Source: CAVSRC01 sp963730325
GTDB taxonomy: Bacteria; Pseudomonadota; Alphaproteobacteria; Rhizobiales; Kaistiaceae
Direction of reading: 5' to 3'
NCBI GenBank assembly: GCA_963730325.1
Contig: CAVSRC010000019.1
Location: forward strand, 248,001 to 312,000
DNA length: 64,000 nucleotides
Below the pieces are notes generated by a model, which worked only from the letters and a program-made list of their open reading frames with translations, ran no database searches and was not told the origin of the DNA. Positions 33,588-42,904 of the stretch are shown piece after piece (within the stretch, counting starts at the first letter, position 1; each line of letters starts with the position of its first letter). The position numbers and the translations under genes are program-made.

Positions 33588-35965
33588 GCGTTATCTCCAT
33601 TGGGATTGGTGGCGCGCACGGCGCGCATGATCGCCTCCGGCGTCGCCGGCGCGTCGAGGTGGGGGAAGACCGCCGGCTTGAGGCTGAGGATGGCGTCGGT
33701 GATCGCGGAGAAGACCGAGATCGCCAGCATCAGCGGCGGCTCGCCGACCGCCTTGGAGCGGAAGATGGAATCCTCGCGGTTGCCGCCGGACTCGAAAAGC
33801 GCGACGCGGAAGTCGGCGGGCACGTCCGAGGCGGTCGGGATCTTGTAGGTCGAGGGCGCATGGGTGGCGAGCCGGCCGGCCGAATCCCAGACCAGTTCCT
33901 CGGTGGTCAGCCAGCCCATGCCCTGAACGAAGCCGCCCTCGATCTGGCCGATGTCGATGGCCGGATTGAGCGACTTGCCGACGTCGTGAAGGATATCGAC
34001 GCGATCCACCCGCATCTCGCCGGTCATGGTGTCGACGGTCACTTCGGAGCAGGCGGCGCCATAGGCGAAATAGTAGAACGGCCGGCCCGAGGCCTTCTCG
34101 CGATCCCAATGGATCAGCGGCGTCTTGTAGTGGGCGGCCGAGGACAGGTGAACGCGGCCGACATAGGCGGCGGTGGCAAGCTCGGCGAGCGGCATGGTGC
34201 GGTTGCCGACCAGCACCTCGCCGTTGCGGAAGGCGACGCGGGAGCGTTCGACGTTCCAGGTCTCCTCGATGAAGGCGTAGAGCCGGTCCTTGATCTGGCG
34301 ACTTGCGATCAGCGCCGCCTGGGCATTGAGGTCGGTGCCGGCGGAGGCCGCGGTCGGCGAGGTGTTGGGCACCTTGGCGGTCGAGGTGGCGGTGATCTTG
34401 ACCTTGTCGACGCTCACCCCGAATTCCTCGGCGACCACCTGCGCCACCTTGATGAACAGGCCCTGCCCCATCTCGGTGCCGCCGTGATTGAGGCTGATGG
34501 AGCCGTCGCGATAGAGGTGGACCAGTGCGCCGGCCTGGTTGAGGTGAATGAGGGTGAAGGAGATGCCGAACTTCACCGGGGTGAGCGCGATGCCCTTCTT
34601 GAGCACCGGACTGGTGGCATTGAACTCGGCGATCGCCGCGCGGCGGGCGCGGTAGTCGCTGGTCTTTTCGATTTCGGCGACGAGCTCGTGCAGGACGTTG
34701 TCCTCGACGCTCATGCCATAGGGCGTGCGGTCGCGGCCGACGCCCTCGTAGAAATTGGCCTTGCGCACGTCGAGCGGGTCGCGCCCGGTGGCATAGGCGA
34801 TGTGGTCCATCATGCGTTCTGCGAAGAGCATGCCCTGGGGGCCGCCAAAGCCGCGGAAGGCGGTGTTGGACACCGTGTTGGTGCGCATGCGCCGGGTGAC
34901 GATGCGGCACGAGGGGTAGTAGTAGGCGTTGTCGGCGTGGAACATGGTGCGGTCGACAACGCCGAGCGTCAGGTCCTCGGAATAGCCGCAGCGTGCCGCC
35001 AGCGTCACGTCCACCGAGCGCAGATTGCCCTCGCGCGAGAAGCCGGCAACATAGTCCACGCGAAAGTCGTGGCGCTTGCCGGTCATGGTCATGTCGTCGT
35101 CGCGGTCGAGGCGCAGTTTGCACGGCCGGCCGGTCTTCAAGGCCGCCAGCGCCGCCAGCACCGCCCATTGCGTTGCCTGGCTCTCCTTGCCACCGAAACC
35201 GCCGCCCATGCGCCGTACCTCGACGGTGACGGCATTGTCGTGGAGGCCGAGAATGCGGGCGACGACGTGCTGCACCTCGGTCGGGTGCTGGGTCGAGGAA
35301 TGCACCACCATGTCGCCGTCCTCGCCGGGGATGGCGTAGGCAGCCTGGCTCTCCAGATAGAAATGCTCCTGGCCGCCGAGGCGGAATTCGCCCGTTACCC
35401 GCTTGGGCGCGCGCTCCAGTTCGTCGATCGGCTCGCCGCGTTCGAACTTGTAGTCGTCGAGCACCGTGGTCCCGGCGACGATGGCATCGTCCACGTCGAT
35501 GGCCGGCATGGTCGGCGCCGTGGCGATGCGCGCCAGCCGCGCCGCCCGCCGGGCCTGGTCGCGGGTCTCGGCCACCACCACGAACAGGACCTGGCCGTAG
35601 AACATGATCTGGCTTTCGGCGATCAGCGCATCGTCGCCGATCCCCTTGGGGCTGATGTCGTTGTTGCCGGGGATGTCCTCGGCGGTGAGCACGGTGACGA
35701 CGCCGGGGGCGGTGCGCACCGGCTCGAGGTCGAGCGTGGTCACGCGCCCGGCGGCGATGGGCGCGTAGCCGGGCGCCAGATGCAGCACGTTGGCCGGCAC
35801 CGGCTCGTCGTCGACATAGAGCGCCGCGCCGGTGACATGCTTGATGGCGCTGTCGTGGGCGATCGGCTGGCGCACGACGGCAAGCGGCTCGTCGCGCGGC
35901 GGCGGCGCGCGCTTGGGCGTCGGTGTCGGCTCGCTGCCGCCGAGAATCTCGTCAAGCGAGTCCAT
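33584..35965 (-). CDS. xdhB: Xanthine dehydrogenase, molybdopterin-binding subunit
   Basis: The 793-residue large subunit, oxidising hypoxanthine to xanthine to urate. Recognisable sites are RRMGGGFGGKESQ, NTAFRGFGGPQGM, HGGTEMGQGL and the catalytic glutamate in FRSKAVGEPPLML. An Arg in the active-site loop (DRTMFHADNAYYYPSCRIVT region) is consistent with purine rather than aldehyde substrates, but I infer purine mainly from the operon. Length is usual for bacterial XdhB (about 770-800). It overlaps xdhA by 14 nt and xdhC by 4 nt. Confidence 0.97.
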   Translation of the reverse strand: MDSLDEILGGSEPTPTPKRAPPPRDEPLAVVRQPIAHDSAIKHVTGAALYVDDEPVPANVLHLAPGYAPIAAGRVTTLDLEPVRTAPGVVTVLTAEDIPGNNDISPKGIGDDALIAESQIMFYGQVLFVVVAETRDQARRAARLARIATAPTMPAIDVDDAIVAGTTVLDDYKFERGEPIDELERAPKRVTGEFRLGGQEHFYLESQAAYAIPGEDGDMVVHSSTQHPTEVQHVVARILGLHDNAVTVEVRRMGGGFGGKESQATQWAVLAALAALKTGRPCKLRLDRDDDMTMTGKRHDFRVDYVAGFSREGNLRSVDVTLAARCGYSEDLTLGVVDRTMFHADNAYYYPSCRIVTRRMRTNTVSNTAFRGFGGPQGMLFAERMMDHIAYATGRDPLDVRKANFYEGVGRDRTPYGMSVEDNVLHELVAEIEKTSDYRARRAAIAEFNATSPVLKKGIALTPVKFGISFTLIHLNQAGALVHLYRDGSISLNHGGTEMGQGLFIKVAQVVAEEFGVSVDKVKITATSTAKVPNTSPTAASAGTDLNAQAALIASRQIKDRLYAFIEETWNVERSRVAFRNGEVLVGNRTMPLAELATAAYVGRVHLSSAAHYKTPLIHWDREKASGRPFYYFAYGAACSEVTVDTMTGEMRVDRVDILHDVGKSLNPAIDIGQIEGGFVQGMGWLTTEELVWDSAGRLATHAPSTYKIPTASDVPADFRVALFESGGNREDSIFRSKAVGEPPLMLAISVFSAITDAILSLKPAVFPHLDAPATPEAIMRAVRATNPNGDNA

Positions 35966-37439
35966 GGACTTCCTTCTCGCGGTGTCCGACGACGCGGGTG
36001 CGCGTGCTGGCGGTCCCCGATGCCTCGATCAGCGCCTTGCCGAGCAGCGCATGGGCCGTCTCGATGCGGTAGCGGGCGGAAGCGCGGTGATCGTCGATTG
36101 GCTGGAAATCCTCGCGCAGCGCCGCGAAGGCGCGGCTCCATACGCGCGCATCGCGAATGCCATAGCCGGTGAGTTCGCCTTCGGCGCCGGCGGCGCGCTT
36201 CGGTGTTGCCGCCATGCCGCCATAGGCGAGCCGCGCTTCGACAATCGTGTCGTCCTCATCGAGGGTGAAGCGGAACGCCGCCATCACCGAGGAGATGTCC
36301 TGATCGAAGCGCTTGGTCACCTTGTAGCAGCGGAAGATGTGCTGGTTGGTGAGGTGGGGAATGGCGATCGCGGTGACCAGTTCGCCGGGCTCGCGCGCCT
36401 GCTTGCCATAGGCGATGAAGAAATCCCCGACCGCCATCGATCGCGCCTGCCGGCCCTTGCGCAGCGAGAGCGTTGCGTCGAGCGCGATGAGCAGCGGCGG
36501 CATGTCGCCGATGGGCGAGCCGTTGGCGACGTTGCCGCCGATGGTGCCGCTGGCGCGCACCTGCTTGGAGCCCAGCCGGCGCAACAGTTCGCCGATGTCG
36601 GGGTCGAGCGCGGCGAGATACGGCGCGGCCTGGGCATAGGTGGCGCCTGCGCCGATGACGAGTTCCGGGCCGGTGTCCTCGATGCGGTCGAAGTCGGCCA
36701 CCTTGCCGACGTGAATGATGCGCGGCAGGTCGCGTAGCTGCTTGGTGATCCACAGGCCGACATCGGTGGCGCCAGCGACGATGGTGGCGTCCGGGTACTG
36801 CTCGTAAAGCTCGGCGAGGCTGCCGAGGTTGGCCGGCGCGGCGAAGAAGCGGCTGGCATCGCCGACAAAGACGTCCTCGCCGTCGGCGAGGAAGGTGAGC
36901 ACGCCGCTCATGTCGTCGCGGCCGGTGCGGAAGCGGTCGTGGCGGCCGCGTTGGCTGGCGGCAACGGCGGCATCGACGATCGGCCGGTAGCCGGTGCAGC
37001 GGCAGAGATTGCCGGCAATCCAGTCGTTGACTTCCTCGCGCGTAACTTCTCCGTCGGTCGACTGGTACATGGCAAACAGTGCCATGACGAAGCCCGGCGT
37101 GCAGAAGCCGCATTGCGAGGCGTGGTGCTCGACGAATTGCTGCTGGATCGGATGGAGGGCGCCGTCCGCTCCGGCGAGGTCCTCCACGGTCACCACTTCG
37201 GTGCCGTCCACCTGCCCGAGAAGCTGGATGCAGGCGTTGACCGGCTCATAGACCAGCCGGCCGTCGCGCATGCGGCCGAGCGCCACCGTGCAGGCCCCGC
37301 AATCGCCCTCGCCGCAGCCTTCCTTGGTGCCGGTTGCGCCTTCGGCCTCGCGCAGATAGTCGAGCAGCAGGGTGTCCGGGTCGACGTCGGTCAGCTCGAC
37401 CAGGCGGTTCTTGCGGATGAAGCGGATCGTCGGACGCAT
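35952..37439 (-). CDS. xdhA: Xanthine dehydrogenase small subunit (2Fe-2S and FAD)
   Basis: A 495-residue subunit carrying electrons from the Mo site to NAD+. The first 2Fe-2S cluster is in EGCGEGDCGACTV, the second in CGFCTPGFVMALF and NLCRCTGYRPI. The FAD-binding domain has ATIVAGATDVGLWITK and SGTIGGNVANGSPIGD. The C-terminal CO-dehydrogenase flavoprotein domain ends at the overlap with xdhB. The start overlaps the uraH stop (TGATG). Confidence 0.97.
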   Translation of the reverse strand: MRPTIRFIRKNRLVELTDVDPDTLLLDYLREAEGATGTKEGCGEGDCGACTVALGRMRDGRLVYEPVNACIQLLGQVDGTEVVTVEDLAGADGALHPIQQQFVEHHASQCGFCTPGFVMALFAMYQSTDGEVTREEVNDWIAGNLCRCTGYRPIVDAAVAASQRGRHDRFRTGRDDMSGVLTFLADGEDVFVGDASRFFAAPANLGSLAELYEQYPDATIVAGATDVGLWITKQLRDLPRIIHVGKVADFDRIEDTGPELVIGAGATYAQAAPYLAALDPDIGELLRRLGSKQVRASGTIGGNVANGSPIGDMPPLLIALDATLSLRKGRQARSMAVGDFFIAYGKQAREPGELVTAIAIPHLTNQHIFRCYKVTKRFDQDISSVMAAFRFTLDEDDTIVEARLAYGGMAATPKRAAGAEGELTGYGIRDARVWSRAFAALREDFQPIDDHRASARYRIETAHALLGKALIEASGTASTRTRVVGHREKEVHGLA

Positions 37440-37786
37440 CAGCTTCCCCGATAGGTGGAATAGCCGTAGGGCGAGATGAGCAGCGGCACGTGATAGTGCT
37501 CCTGCGGCGCCGCGATGCCGAAGCGGATCGGCACCACGTCGAGGAAGGCCGGGCTCGGCAGGTCATGGCGGGTGCGCAGATAGTCGCCGGCGTGGAAGCG
37601 CAGCTCATAGACGCCGGCCGTCAGCGCGTCGCCTTCGAGCAGCGGCTTGTCGATGCGGCCGTCGTCATTGGTGCGCGCCACGGTGAGGCGCGTCTCGCCG
37701 CCGTTCAGCCGAAAGAGTTCGACGGTCAGCCCGGCCGCCGGAGCGCCCGCCGCCGTGTCCAGCACATGAGTTGTGAGGCGTCCCAT
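37439..37786 (-). CDS. uraH: 5-Hydroxyisourate hydrolase (transthyretin-like)
   Basis: A 115-residue HIUase converting the product of PuuD to OHCU, the substrate of UraD. It starts MGRLTTHVLDTAAGAPAAGL, contains the active-site histidines (THVLD and EHYHVPLL) and ends with the diagnostic tetrapeptide YRGS. An in-frame ATG eight codons upstream exists, but homologues begin at MGRL. It is the first gene of the purine block, so the promoter should lie in 37787-37962. I saw no adjacent regulator gene. Confidence 0.95.
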   Translation of the reverse strand: MGRLTTHVLDTAAGAPAAGLTVELFRLNGGETRLTVARTNDDGRIDKPLLEGDALTAGVYELRFHAGDYLRTRHDLPSPAFLDVVPIRFGIAAPQEHYHVPLLISPYGYSTYRGS

Positions 37787-37962
37787 TGCGACACCTGATT
37801 CCTTACGCAAACGCTCCGCGGCCGACCGGGCCGCTTCACCGCCCCGCCCCCGACTCTGCCGGTTTTTCGGGAGAGTCCAAGCCTCAACAATGGATTATGC
37901 CCAATTCTCGATCAAACCCCTAATTTCATCAGGGTTTGCCCGGTTTCTGGGCATGTCGCGGC

Positions 37963-38940
37963 TCAAGGAACCAGCACCGTGGCGGCCGTGGTGCGGCGGG
38001 CTTCCAGCGCGCGGTGGGCCTCGGCGGCGTCCTTGAGCGGGAACGTGGCGCCGATCTCGACCTTCACGGTGCCGTCTGCAAGCACCTTGAAGAGGTTGGC
38101 GGCGCCGCTTTCGAGGTCCGCGCGTTTGGCGAAATAGTGCGCCGTCGTCGGCCGTGTCGCGAAAAGCGAGCCCTTCTGCTGCAACAGGCCGATCGGGAAC
38201 GGCGGCACCAGCCCCGAGGACTGGCCGAAGGAAACCCACATGCCCATCGGCTTCAGGCAATCGAGGGAGCCCGGAAAGGTGTCCTTGCCGACCGAATCGT
38301 AGACCACGTCGCACTTGCCGCCGCCGGTGATCTCCGCCACGCGCGCGACGAAATCCTCTTCCCTGTAGTTGATGACGTGGTCGTAGCCATGGGCGCGGGC
38401 ACGCTCTGCCTTCTCCGCCGAGCCGACGGTGCCGATGGCGGTGGCGCCGAGCGCCTTCAACCATTGGCCGGCAATGCTGCCGACGCCGCCGGCCGCGGCA
38501 TGGAAGAGCACGGTGTGCTGCGGGCCGACCTTGAAGGTCCTGAGCAGCAGGTATTCGCAGGTAACGCCTTTGAGGAAGCCCGCGGCTGCCGTTCTGTCGT
38601 CGATGTCGTCGGGCAGCCCGATCAGCCGGTCCGCCGGGATCAGGCAATATTCGGCGTAAGAGCCGGAGGAGCCGTTCTGATAGACGACACGGTCGCCGAG
38701 CTTGAACGCGGTCACGCCCGCGCCCAGGGCATCGACCACGCCGGCGGCCTCCGCGCCCGGCGTGAAAGGCAGCGTCGCCCCCTTGTAGATGCCGGCGCGG
38801 TTGTAGACGTCGACGAAATTCACGCCGATGGCGGTGTGGCGCACGCGCACCTGGCCGGCGCCGGGCGCAGGCATGGGCACCTCCACCCATTGCATCACCT
38901 CCGGCCCGCCGTGCTGTTCGATCCTGAATGCGTGGGGCAT
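37963..38940 (-). CDS. qor: NADPH:quinone oxidoreductase (zeta-crystallin type)
   Basis: A 325-residue zinc-free medium-chain dehydrogenase. The N-terminal GroES-like part reads VRVRHTAIGVNFVDVYNRAG; the nucleotide-binding motif is AAAGGVGSIAGQWLKALGA; quinone reductase signatures are DVVYDSVGKDTF and the GLPDDIDDRTAAAGFLKGVT region. It reduces quinones with NADPH. The gene stands alone, with a 176-bp gap to uraH containing a weak CAAACCC..GGGTTTG hairpin (37913-37938) downstream of its stop. Confidence 0.92.
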   Translation of the reverse strand: MPHAFRIEQHGGPEVMQWVEVPMPAPGAGQVRVRHTAIGVNFVDVYNRAGIYKGATLPFTPGAEAAGVVDALGAGVTAFKLGDRVVYQNGSSGSYAEYCLIPADRLIGLPDDIDDRTAAAGFLKGVTCEYLLLRTFKVGPQHTVLFHAAAGGVGSIAGQWLKALGATAIGTVGSAEKAERARAHGYDHVINYREEDFVARVAEITGGGKCDVVYDSVGKDTFPGSLDCLKPMGMWVSFGQSSGLVPPFPIGLLQQKGSLFATRPTTAHYFAKRADLESGAANLFKVLADGTVKVEIGATFPLKDAAEAHRALEARRTTAATVLVP

Positions 38941-39178
38941 GGCTCACCTTCTCGCCACACCAGTCCGGGAAGAACCGATGCGGTCTGCTCTTTGGAAACA
39001 TTTTGTCGCGCCATCGTGCCAAGGGCCGGCGCGCGGCTCACTTCCTAGCGCCGGCGACAGGGCCCGGCAAACGCCGCGACGGGGTTCGCCGAAAAAATCA
39101 TGAGCACCACGTCCGCCATCGTCGCGCTGCCGCTGTCCAAGGTCATCGGCATCGCCTCGGGCGTGACGCGGACTTAGG

Positions 39179-40384
39179 TTAGCCGGCTTCGTCGCTGCCT
39201 TTTGCTGCCGGCCGCCCCAGCGAACCGGCGAACAGTACGCTCAGGACCATCAGCGGCAAGAGTGCCGCCAGTCCGAAGCGCAGGCCCGCGCCATCGGCGA
39301 CGAAGCCGACCAGCGGTGGCCCGACCAGCGATCCGCCATAGGCGATCAGCGCCACCGAAGCCACGTTGATTGCCGGCGGCCGATCGGTACGCGCCGCCGC
39401 GGCGCTGACCGCGAGCGGAAAGCCAACGGAAATCCCGAATCCGATCGCGGTAAATCCGACCAACGCCATCGGCAGGCCGTTGGCAAAGGCCAGCATCGCC
39501 ATGCCGATCACGCCGGTGACGCCACAGAAGCGGCCGAGCGCCACAGGCCCGAAGCGATCGGCGAGCCAGTCGCCGCTCAGCCGTCCGGCCGCCATGGCCA
39601 GCGAGAAGATGCCGAGACCCCAGCCGGTCGCCGCGGCCGAGGTGCCGAGCGCCTCGCGCATGAAGGCGGCGCCCCAGTTGCGCACACTGAGCTCGGCGAG
39701 GACGACGCCGAAGATGACGATGCACACGCCGACAAGCGCGCGCGTAGGAAAGGCGATCAGCGGTCGCTTGCCCGGGGAGACCGCCTCCCCGGCGGACAGC
39801 ACCGGCAGGCCGCGCACCGCCAGCAGCCCGAGGATCAGCACGATCGCTGCGGTGATGAGGAGATGCAGCCAGGTGGCGACGCCGGCTTCCGCGAACTGCG
39901 CGCCCATGATCGAGCCGACGACCGCGCCAATGCTCCAGAAGCCGTGGCAGGTGTTCAGGATGCGCCGGCCGATGGCATCCTGGATACGCGCCGCCTCGAC
40001 ATTCATGGCTACGTCGATGATGACGAAAGAGGAACCCATGATGAACAGAAAGACGAAAAGCGACGGGCCGTCCCACGCCAGGCCAGGGAGCACAAACAGA
40101 CTGCTGAAGGCGAAGAACCCGAAGGTCATCATGGTGCGCGCCGAGAAGCGCGCGACCAGCGGGCCGTTGAAGATGGTCACGACGACGGTGCCAAGCGACA
40201 TTGCCAGCATGCAGATCGACAGCGCGCCGGGGCTCAGCCCGAGACGCTGCTGCACGTCGGGAATGCGCGGGTACCAGTTGGTTATCGCCAGCGATTCCAC
40301 GAAGAACACCGCCATGATCAGCCGCGGCGGCGTAATCCACCCCTGGCCGGCCTCGGCCGTCAGGCGCGCGGCTGCGTTGCTCAT
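39179..40384 (-). CDS. Major facilitator superfamily transporter (YbjJ-like)
   Basis: A 401-residue transporter with about twelve hydrophobic segments: SLAITNWYPRIPDVQQRLGL in the first loop, LSICMLAMSLGTVVV, GFWSIGAVVGSIMGAQFAE and FTAIGFGISVGFPLAVSAAA. The WYPRIPDVQ(Q)RLG loop is typical of the YbjJ subgroup, whose substrates are unknown. The ATG overlaps the terC stop by 4 nt, so the two are probably co-transcribed. Confidence 0.85.
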   Translation of the reverse strand: MSNAAARLTAEAGQGWITPPRLIMAVFFVESLAITNWYPRIPDVQQRLGLSPGALSICMLAMSLGTVVVTIFNGPLVARFSARTMMTFGFFAFSSLFVLPGLAWDGPSLFVFLFIMGSSFVIIDVAMNVEAARIQDAIGRRILNTCHGFWSIGAVVGSIMGAQFAEAGVATWLHLLITAAIVLILGLLAVRGLPVLSAGEAVSPGKRPLIAFPTRALVGVCIVIFGVVLAELSVRNWGAAFMREALGTSAAATGWGLGIFSLAMAAGRLSGDWLADRFGPVALGRFCGVTGVIGMAMLAFANGLPMALVGFTAIGFGISVGFPLAVSAAAARTDRPPAINVASVALIAYGGSLVGPPLVGFVADGAGLRFGLAALLPLMVLSVLFAGSLGRPAAKGSDEAG

Positions 40385-41115
40385 GGCTTCTTCTTCTGCC
40401 GATTACGCCTGGCGATCACGTTGAGCGCCTCGACCGCCGCCGAGAAGGCCATGGCGGTGTAAAGATAGCCGCGCGGAATGTGGAAGCCGATGCCGTCGGC
40501 GATCAGCGCAAAGCCGATCATCAGCAGGAAGGCGAGCGCCAGCATGCGCGTGGTCGGGTGGCGCGAAATGAAGCCGGAGACCGCACCCGAGGCGGCGTAC
40601 ATGATGGCGACGGCGACGACGACCGCGGCGATCATCACGCCGATATGTTCGGCCATGCCGATGGCGGTGACGATCGAATCCACCGAAAAGACCAGGTCGA
40701 TGAGGATGATCTGCGAGACGATCATGGCGAAGCTGGAGCCGGTCCCGGCGTCCGCCCCCTGCTCCTCGCCGGCGGCCTCGACGTCCTTGTGAATCTCGTG
40801 CGTCGCCTTGACCAGCAGGAAGAAGCCGCCGGCGAGCAGAACCAGGTCGCGCCAGGAAAAGGCGTGGCCGGCGAGCTCGAACAGCGGCCGGGTCAGGTGG
40901 ATCAGCCAGAACAGCAGCGAGAGCAGCGCGATGCGGAAGATCAGCGCCAGCGCCAGGCCGAGCTGGCGCGCATGTTTCGACTGCTCCGGCGGCAGGCGGC
41001 CGACGATCACCGAAATGAAGATGATGTTGTCGATGCCGAGCACGATCTCCATGACGGTCAGCGTGACGAAGCTGGCGAGGATCGCGGGATCGACGATCCA
41101 ATCGAGCAGAGACAT
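40381..41115 (-). CDS. terC: TerC-family membrane protein
   Basis: A 244-residue integral membrane protein of the TerC/YkoY family, implicated in metal export (notably manganese), often coupled to exoenzyme metallation. The family motifs are LTVMEIVLGIDNIIFISVI and IILIDLVFSVDSIVTAIGM, containing the two acidic GxDN/VDS motifs; FRIALLSLLFWLI and the C-terminal LIADGIGFHIPRGYLY are also standard. The C-terminus is basic (RRNRQKKKP). pcs starts 9 bp upstream and the MFS gene overlaps downstream. Confidence 0.93.
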   Translation of the reverse strand: MSLLDWIVDPAILASFVTLTVMEIVLGIDNIIFISVIVGRLPPEQSKHARQLGLALALIFRIALLSLLFWLIHLTRPLFELAGHAFSWRDLVLLAGGFFLLVKATHEIHKDVEAAGEEQGADAGTGSSFAMIVSQIILIDLVFSVDSIVTAIGMAEHIGVMIAAVVVAVAIMYAASGAVSGFISRHPTTRMLALAFLLMIGFALIADGIGFHIPRGYLYTAMAFSAAVEALNVIARRNRQKKKP

Positions 41116-41124
41116 CGTTGACTC

Positions 41125-41826
41125 CTATCCGGCAGCCGTCTTGGGACGCGTCACCTGGAGGAACACGCCGATGCCGGCGAAGTACAGGTTGGCGATGGAG
41201 AAAAGGGTCAACACGACGGGATTGGGATCGAGATTCTCGACCAGAGCAGCAAAGGCAGTGAGGCCCCAGACGACCGACATGCCGAAGGTGACCGGGCGCA
41301 GGCGCTTCACCCGCATGGGGTGGACGAACTCCACCGGCAGGAAGGTGAGCACGGCAAAGGCGAGAATGACCAGAACCGTGACGGCCTGCGGGAACTTGTA
41401 GACCATAAGCTGGAAGACGACGGCGTTCCACACCGCCGGGAAGCCGCGGAAGGCCTGATCGGCCGTCTTCATGCGCGTATCGGCGAAATAGAGGGCGCCG
41501 ACCACGGCGACGAGGATGCCGGCGCCGGTGGCAAATGGCTCGCTCAGCAGATCGCTGAGCGCCAGCACCAGGGCCGGAACCAGAACATAGGTGGTGAAAT
41601 CGACCACCAGATCGAGCGTCGCCCCGTCGAACCAGGGCAGCCGGTCCCTGACGCCGAGCTTGCGGGCAATCGGGCCGTCGACGCCATCGACGATCATCGC
41701 CAGCCCGAGGAGGAGGAACACCATCTGCCAGGCGCCGCCGGCCGCGGCCACGGCCGCCACCAGGGCGAAGGCCGCACCGCTTGCCGTGAGCAGATGAACC
41801 GCCCAAACGCCCAGATATTTCGTCAT
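41125..41826 (-). CDS. pcs: Phosphatidylcholine synthase
   Basis: A 233-residue CDP-alcohol phosphotransferase condensing CDP-diacylglycerol with choline to phosphatidylcholine at the inner membrane. The catalytic motif is readable as DGPIAR followed by FDGATLDLVVD, with the required Asp residues, and HLLTASGAAFALVA and YKFPQAVTVLVI are typical of bacterial Pcs. Pcs is characteristic of plant- or host-associated and other alphaproteobacteria. I chose the ATG at 41826; an ATG at 41859 would add a non-homologous Cys/Trp-rich stretch. It is divergent from the yeeE gene over 158 bp. Confidence 0.92.
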   Translation of the reverse strand: MTKYLGVWAVHLLTASGAAFALVAAVAAAGGAWQMVFLLLGLAMIVDGVDGPIARKLGVRDRLPWFDGATLDLVVDFTTYVLVPALVLALSDLLSEPFATGAGILVAVVGALYFADTRMKTADQAFRGFPAVWNAVVFQLMVYKFPQAVTVLVILAFAVLTFLPVEFVHPMRVKRLRPVTFGMSVVWGLTAFAALVENLDPNPVVLTLFSIANLYFAGIGVFLQVTRPKTAAG

Positions 41827-41984
41827 TCGCCGCCATGCCCCACAGGTCGCAGGCGCCATGCTTGGCCGATACGCCTCGCCGTGGCAAGGCTTGCTGCGTA
41901 GCGGGCGAAATTTGGGTTTGCATTCCTTGGGTCGGCCCCGGGCCCCGCCTATTTTTTGCGGGAAACCTCAAAAGGCCCAATACG

Positions 41985-42425
41985 ATGGTCCATTTCGCCC
42001 CTCTCACCGCAGCGCTCGGCGGCGGCCTCATCGGCCTCGCCGCGACGATCCTGTGGATCTTCAACGGTCGCCTTGCCGGCATTTCCACCATTGCGGGCAA
42101 TGCCCTGCCACTCAGCCGTGGCGACAGCCTGTGGCGGTTCGTCTTCCTCGCCGGTCTGCCGATCGGCGCCTGGCTCGGCTTCAGCTACGGGCCGCGCCTG
42201 TTCAGCGAGATTCCGGCGACCCTGCCGGCCATCGGTCTCGGTCCGCTGGGGCTGGTCAGCGCCGGCCTGCTGGTCGGCATCGGCACGCGGCTGGCCAACG
42301 GCTGCACCTCCGGCCACGGCATTTGCGGCCTGTCGCGCCTGTCGCTGCGCTCCTTCGTCGCCGTCGGCACCTTCATGGCCAGTGCCGTCGTCACCGTCTT
42401 CGTCATGAGGCATGTGGTCGGATGA
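41985..42425 (+). CDS. YeeE/YedE-family membrane protein, first half
   Basis: A 146-residue membrane protein of the YeeE/YedE (TsuA-related) family, with four to five helices. The signature GTRLANGCTSGHGICGLSRL contains the conserved GCTSGHG cysteine thought to bind a sulfur compound; ISTIAGNAL and RFVFLAGLPIGAWLG also fit. The family imports thiosulfate or related sulfur species. Here it forms a pair with the next gene (ATGA overlap), which together equal one full-length transporter. Confidence 0.88.
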   Translation: MVHFAPLTAALGGGLIGLAATILWIFNGRLAGISTIAGNALPLSRGDSLWRFVFLAGLPIGAWLGFSYGPRLFSEIPATLPAIGLGPLGLVSAGLLVGIGTRLANGCTSGHGICGLSRLSLRSFVAVGTFMASAVVTVFVMRHVVG

Positions 42426-42904
42426 ACCGCAAACCGCTCGCTCTCGCAGCCGCGCTTACCAGCGGCGTCGTCTTCGGCGCCGGGCTGGCGCTCGCCCGCA
42501 TGATCGACCCCGAGAAGGTCAAGGATTTTCTCGATGTCGCCGCCATCCCCTCCGGCGGCTGGGACCCCAGCCTCGCCTTCGTCATGGGCGGCGGCGCGCT
42601 GGTCTTCTTCCTGGGCTTCCGTCTGCACCATGTGCTCCGCCGGCCTTTGGCGGCACCGGTCTTCTCCTATCCGGACAAGACCAAGCTCGACCTGCCGCTG
42701 GTCGCGGGCTCGGTGCTGTTCGGCATCGGCTGGGGCGCGGCGGGTTTCTGCCCCGGCCCGGCCATCGCCAATCTGGCGCTGACCCCGGCGAACGCCATTC
42801 TCTTCGTCGCCGCCATGCTCGCCGGTTCGTGGCTGGCGGGGGCGCTGCGCAACGCATCATTGTCTCGACCGGTGGTGGCCTCGGCTGATACACGAGGCGC
42901 ATGA
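42422..42904 (+). CDS. DUF6691/YeeE-family membrane protein, second half
   Basis: A 160-residue partner of the preceding gene, with four helices. FGAGLALARMIDPEKVKDFLD and the Cys-containing FGIGWGAAGFCPGPAIANLA are conserved; the latter matches the second pseudo-repeat's cysteine motif (G-x-CPGPA). Split two-gene forms of this transporter are common in alpha- and gammaproteobacteria, often with a sulfur-responsive ArsR and a persulfide dioxygenase, neither of which is here. The stop overlaps the next gene's ATG. Confidence 0.88.
   Translation: MNRKPLALAAALTSGVVFGAGLALARMIDPEKVKDFLDVAAIPSGGWDPSLAFVMGGGALVFFLGFRLHHVLRRPLAAPVFSYPDKTKLDLPLVAGSVLFGIGWGAAGFCPGPAIANLALTPANAILFVAAMLAGSWLAGALRNASLSRPVVASADTRGA

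Noticed and set aside
37913..37938. CAAACCC..GGGTTTG hairpin between uraH and qor
   Set aside because: The 7-bp stem with a 12-nt loop and no U-run is too weak to call a terminator.
39100..39177. 25-codon ORF MSTTSAIVALPLSKVIGIAS just downstream of qor's promoter side
   Set aside because: It has no ribosome-binding site of note, is very short, and shows no support other than an ATG and a stop; at most a remnant.
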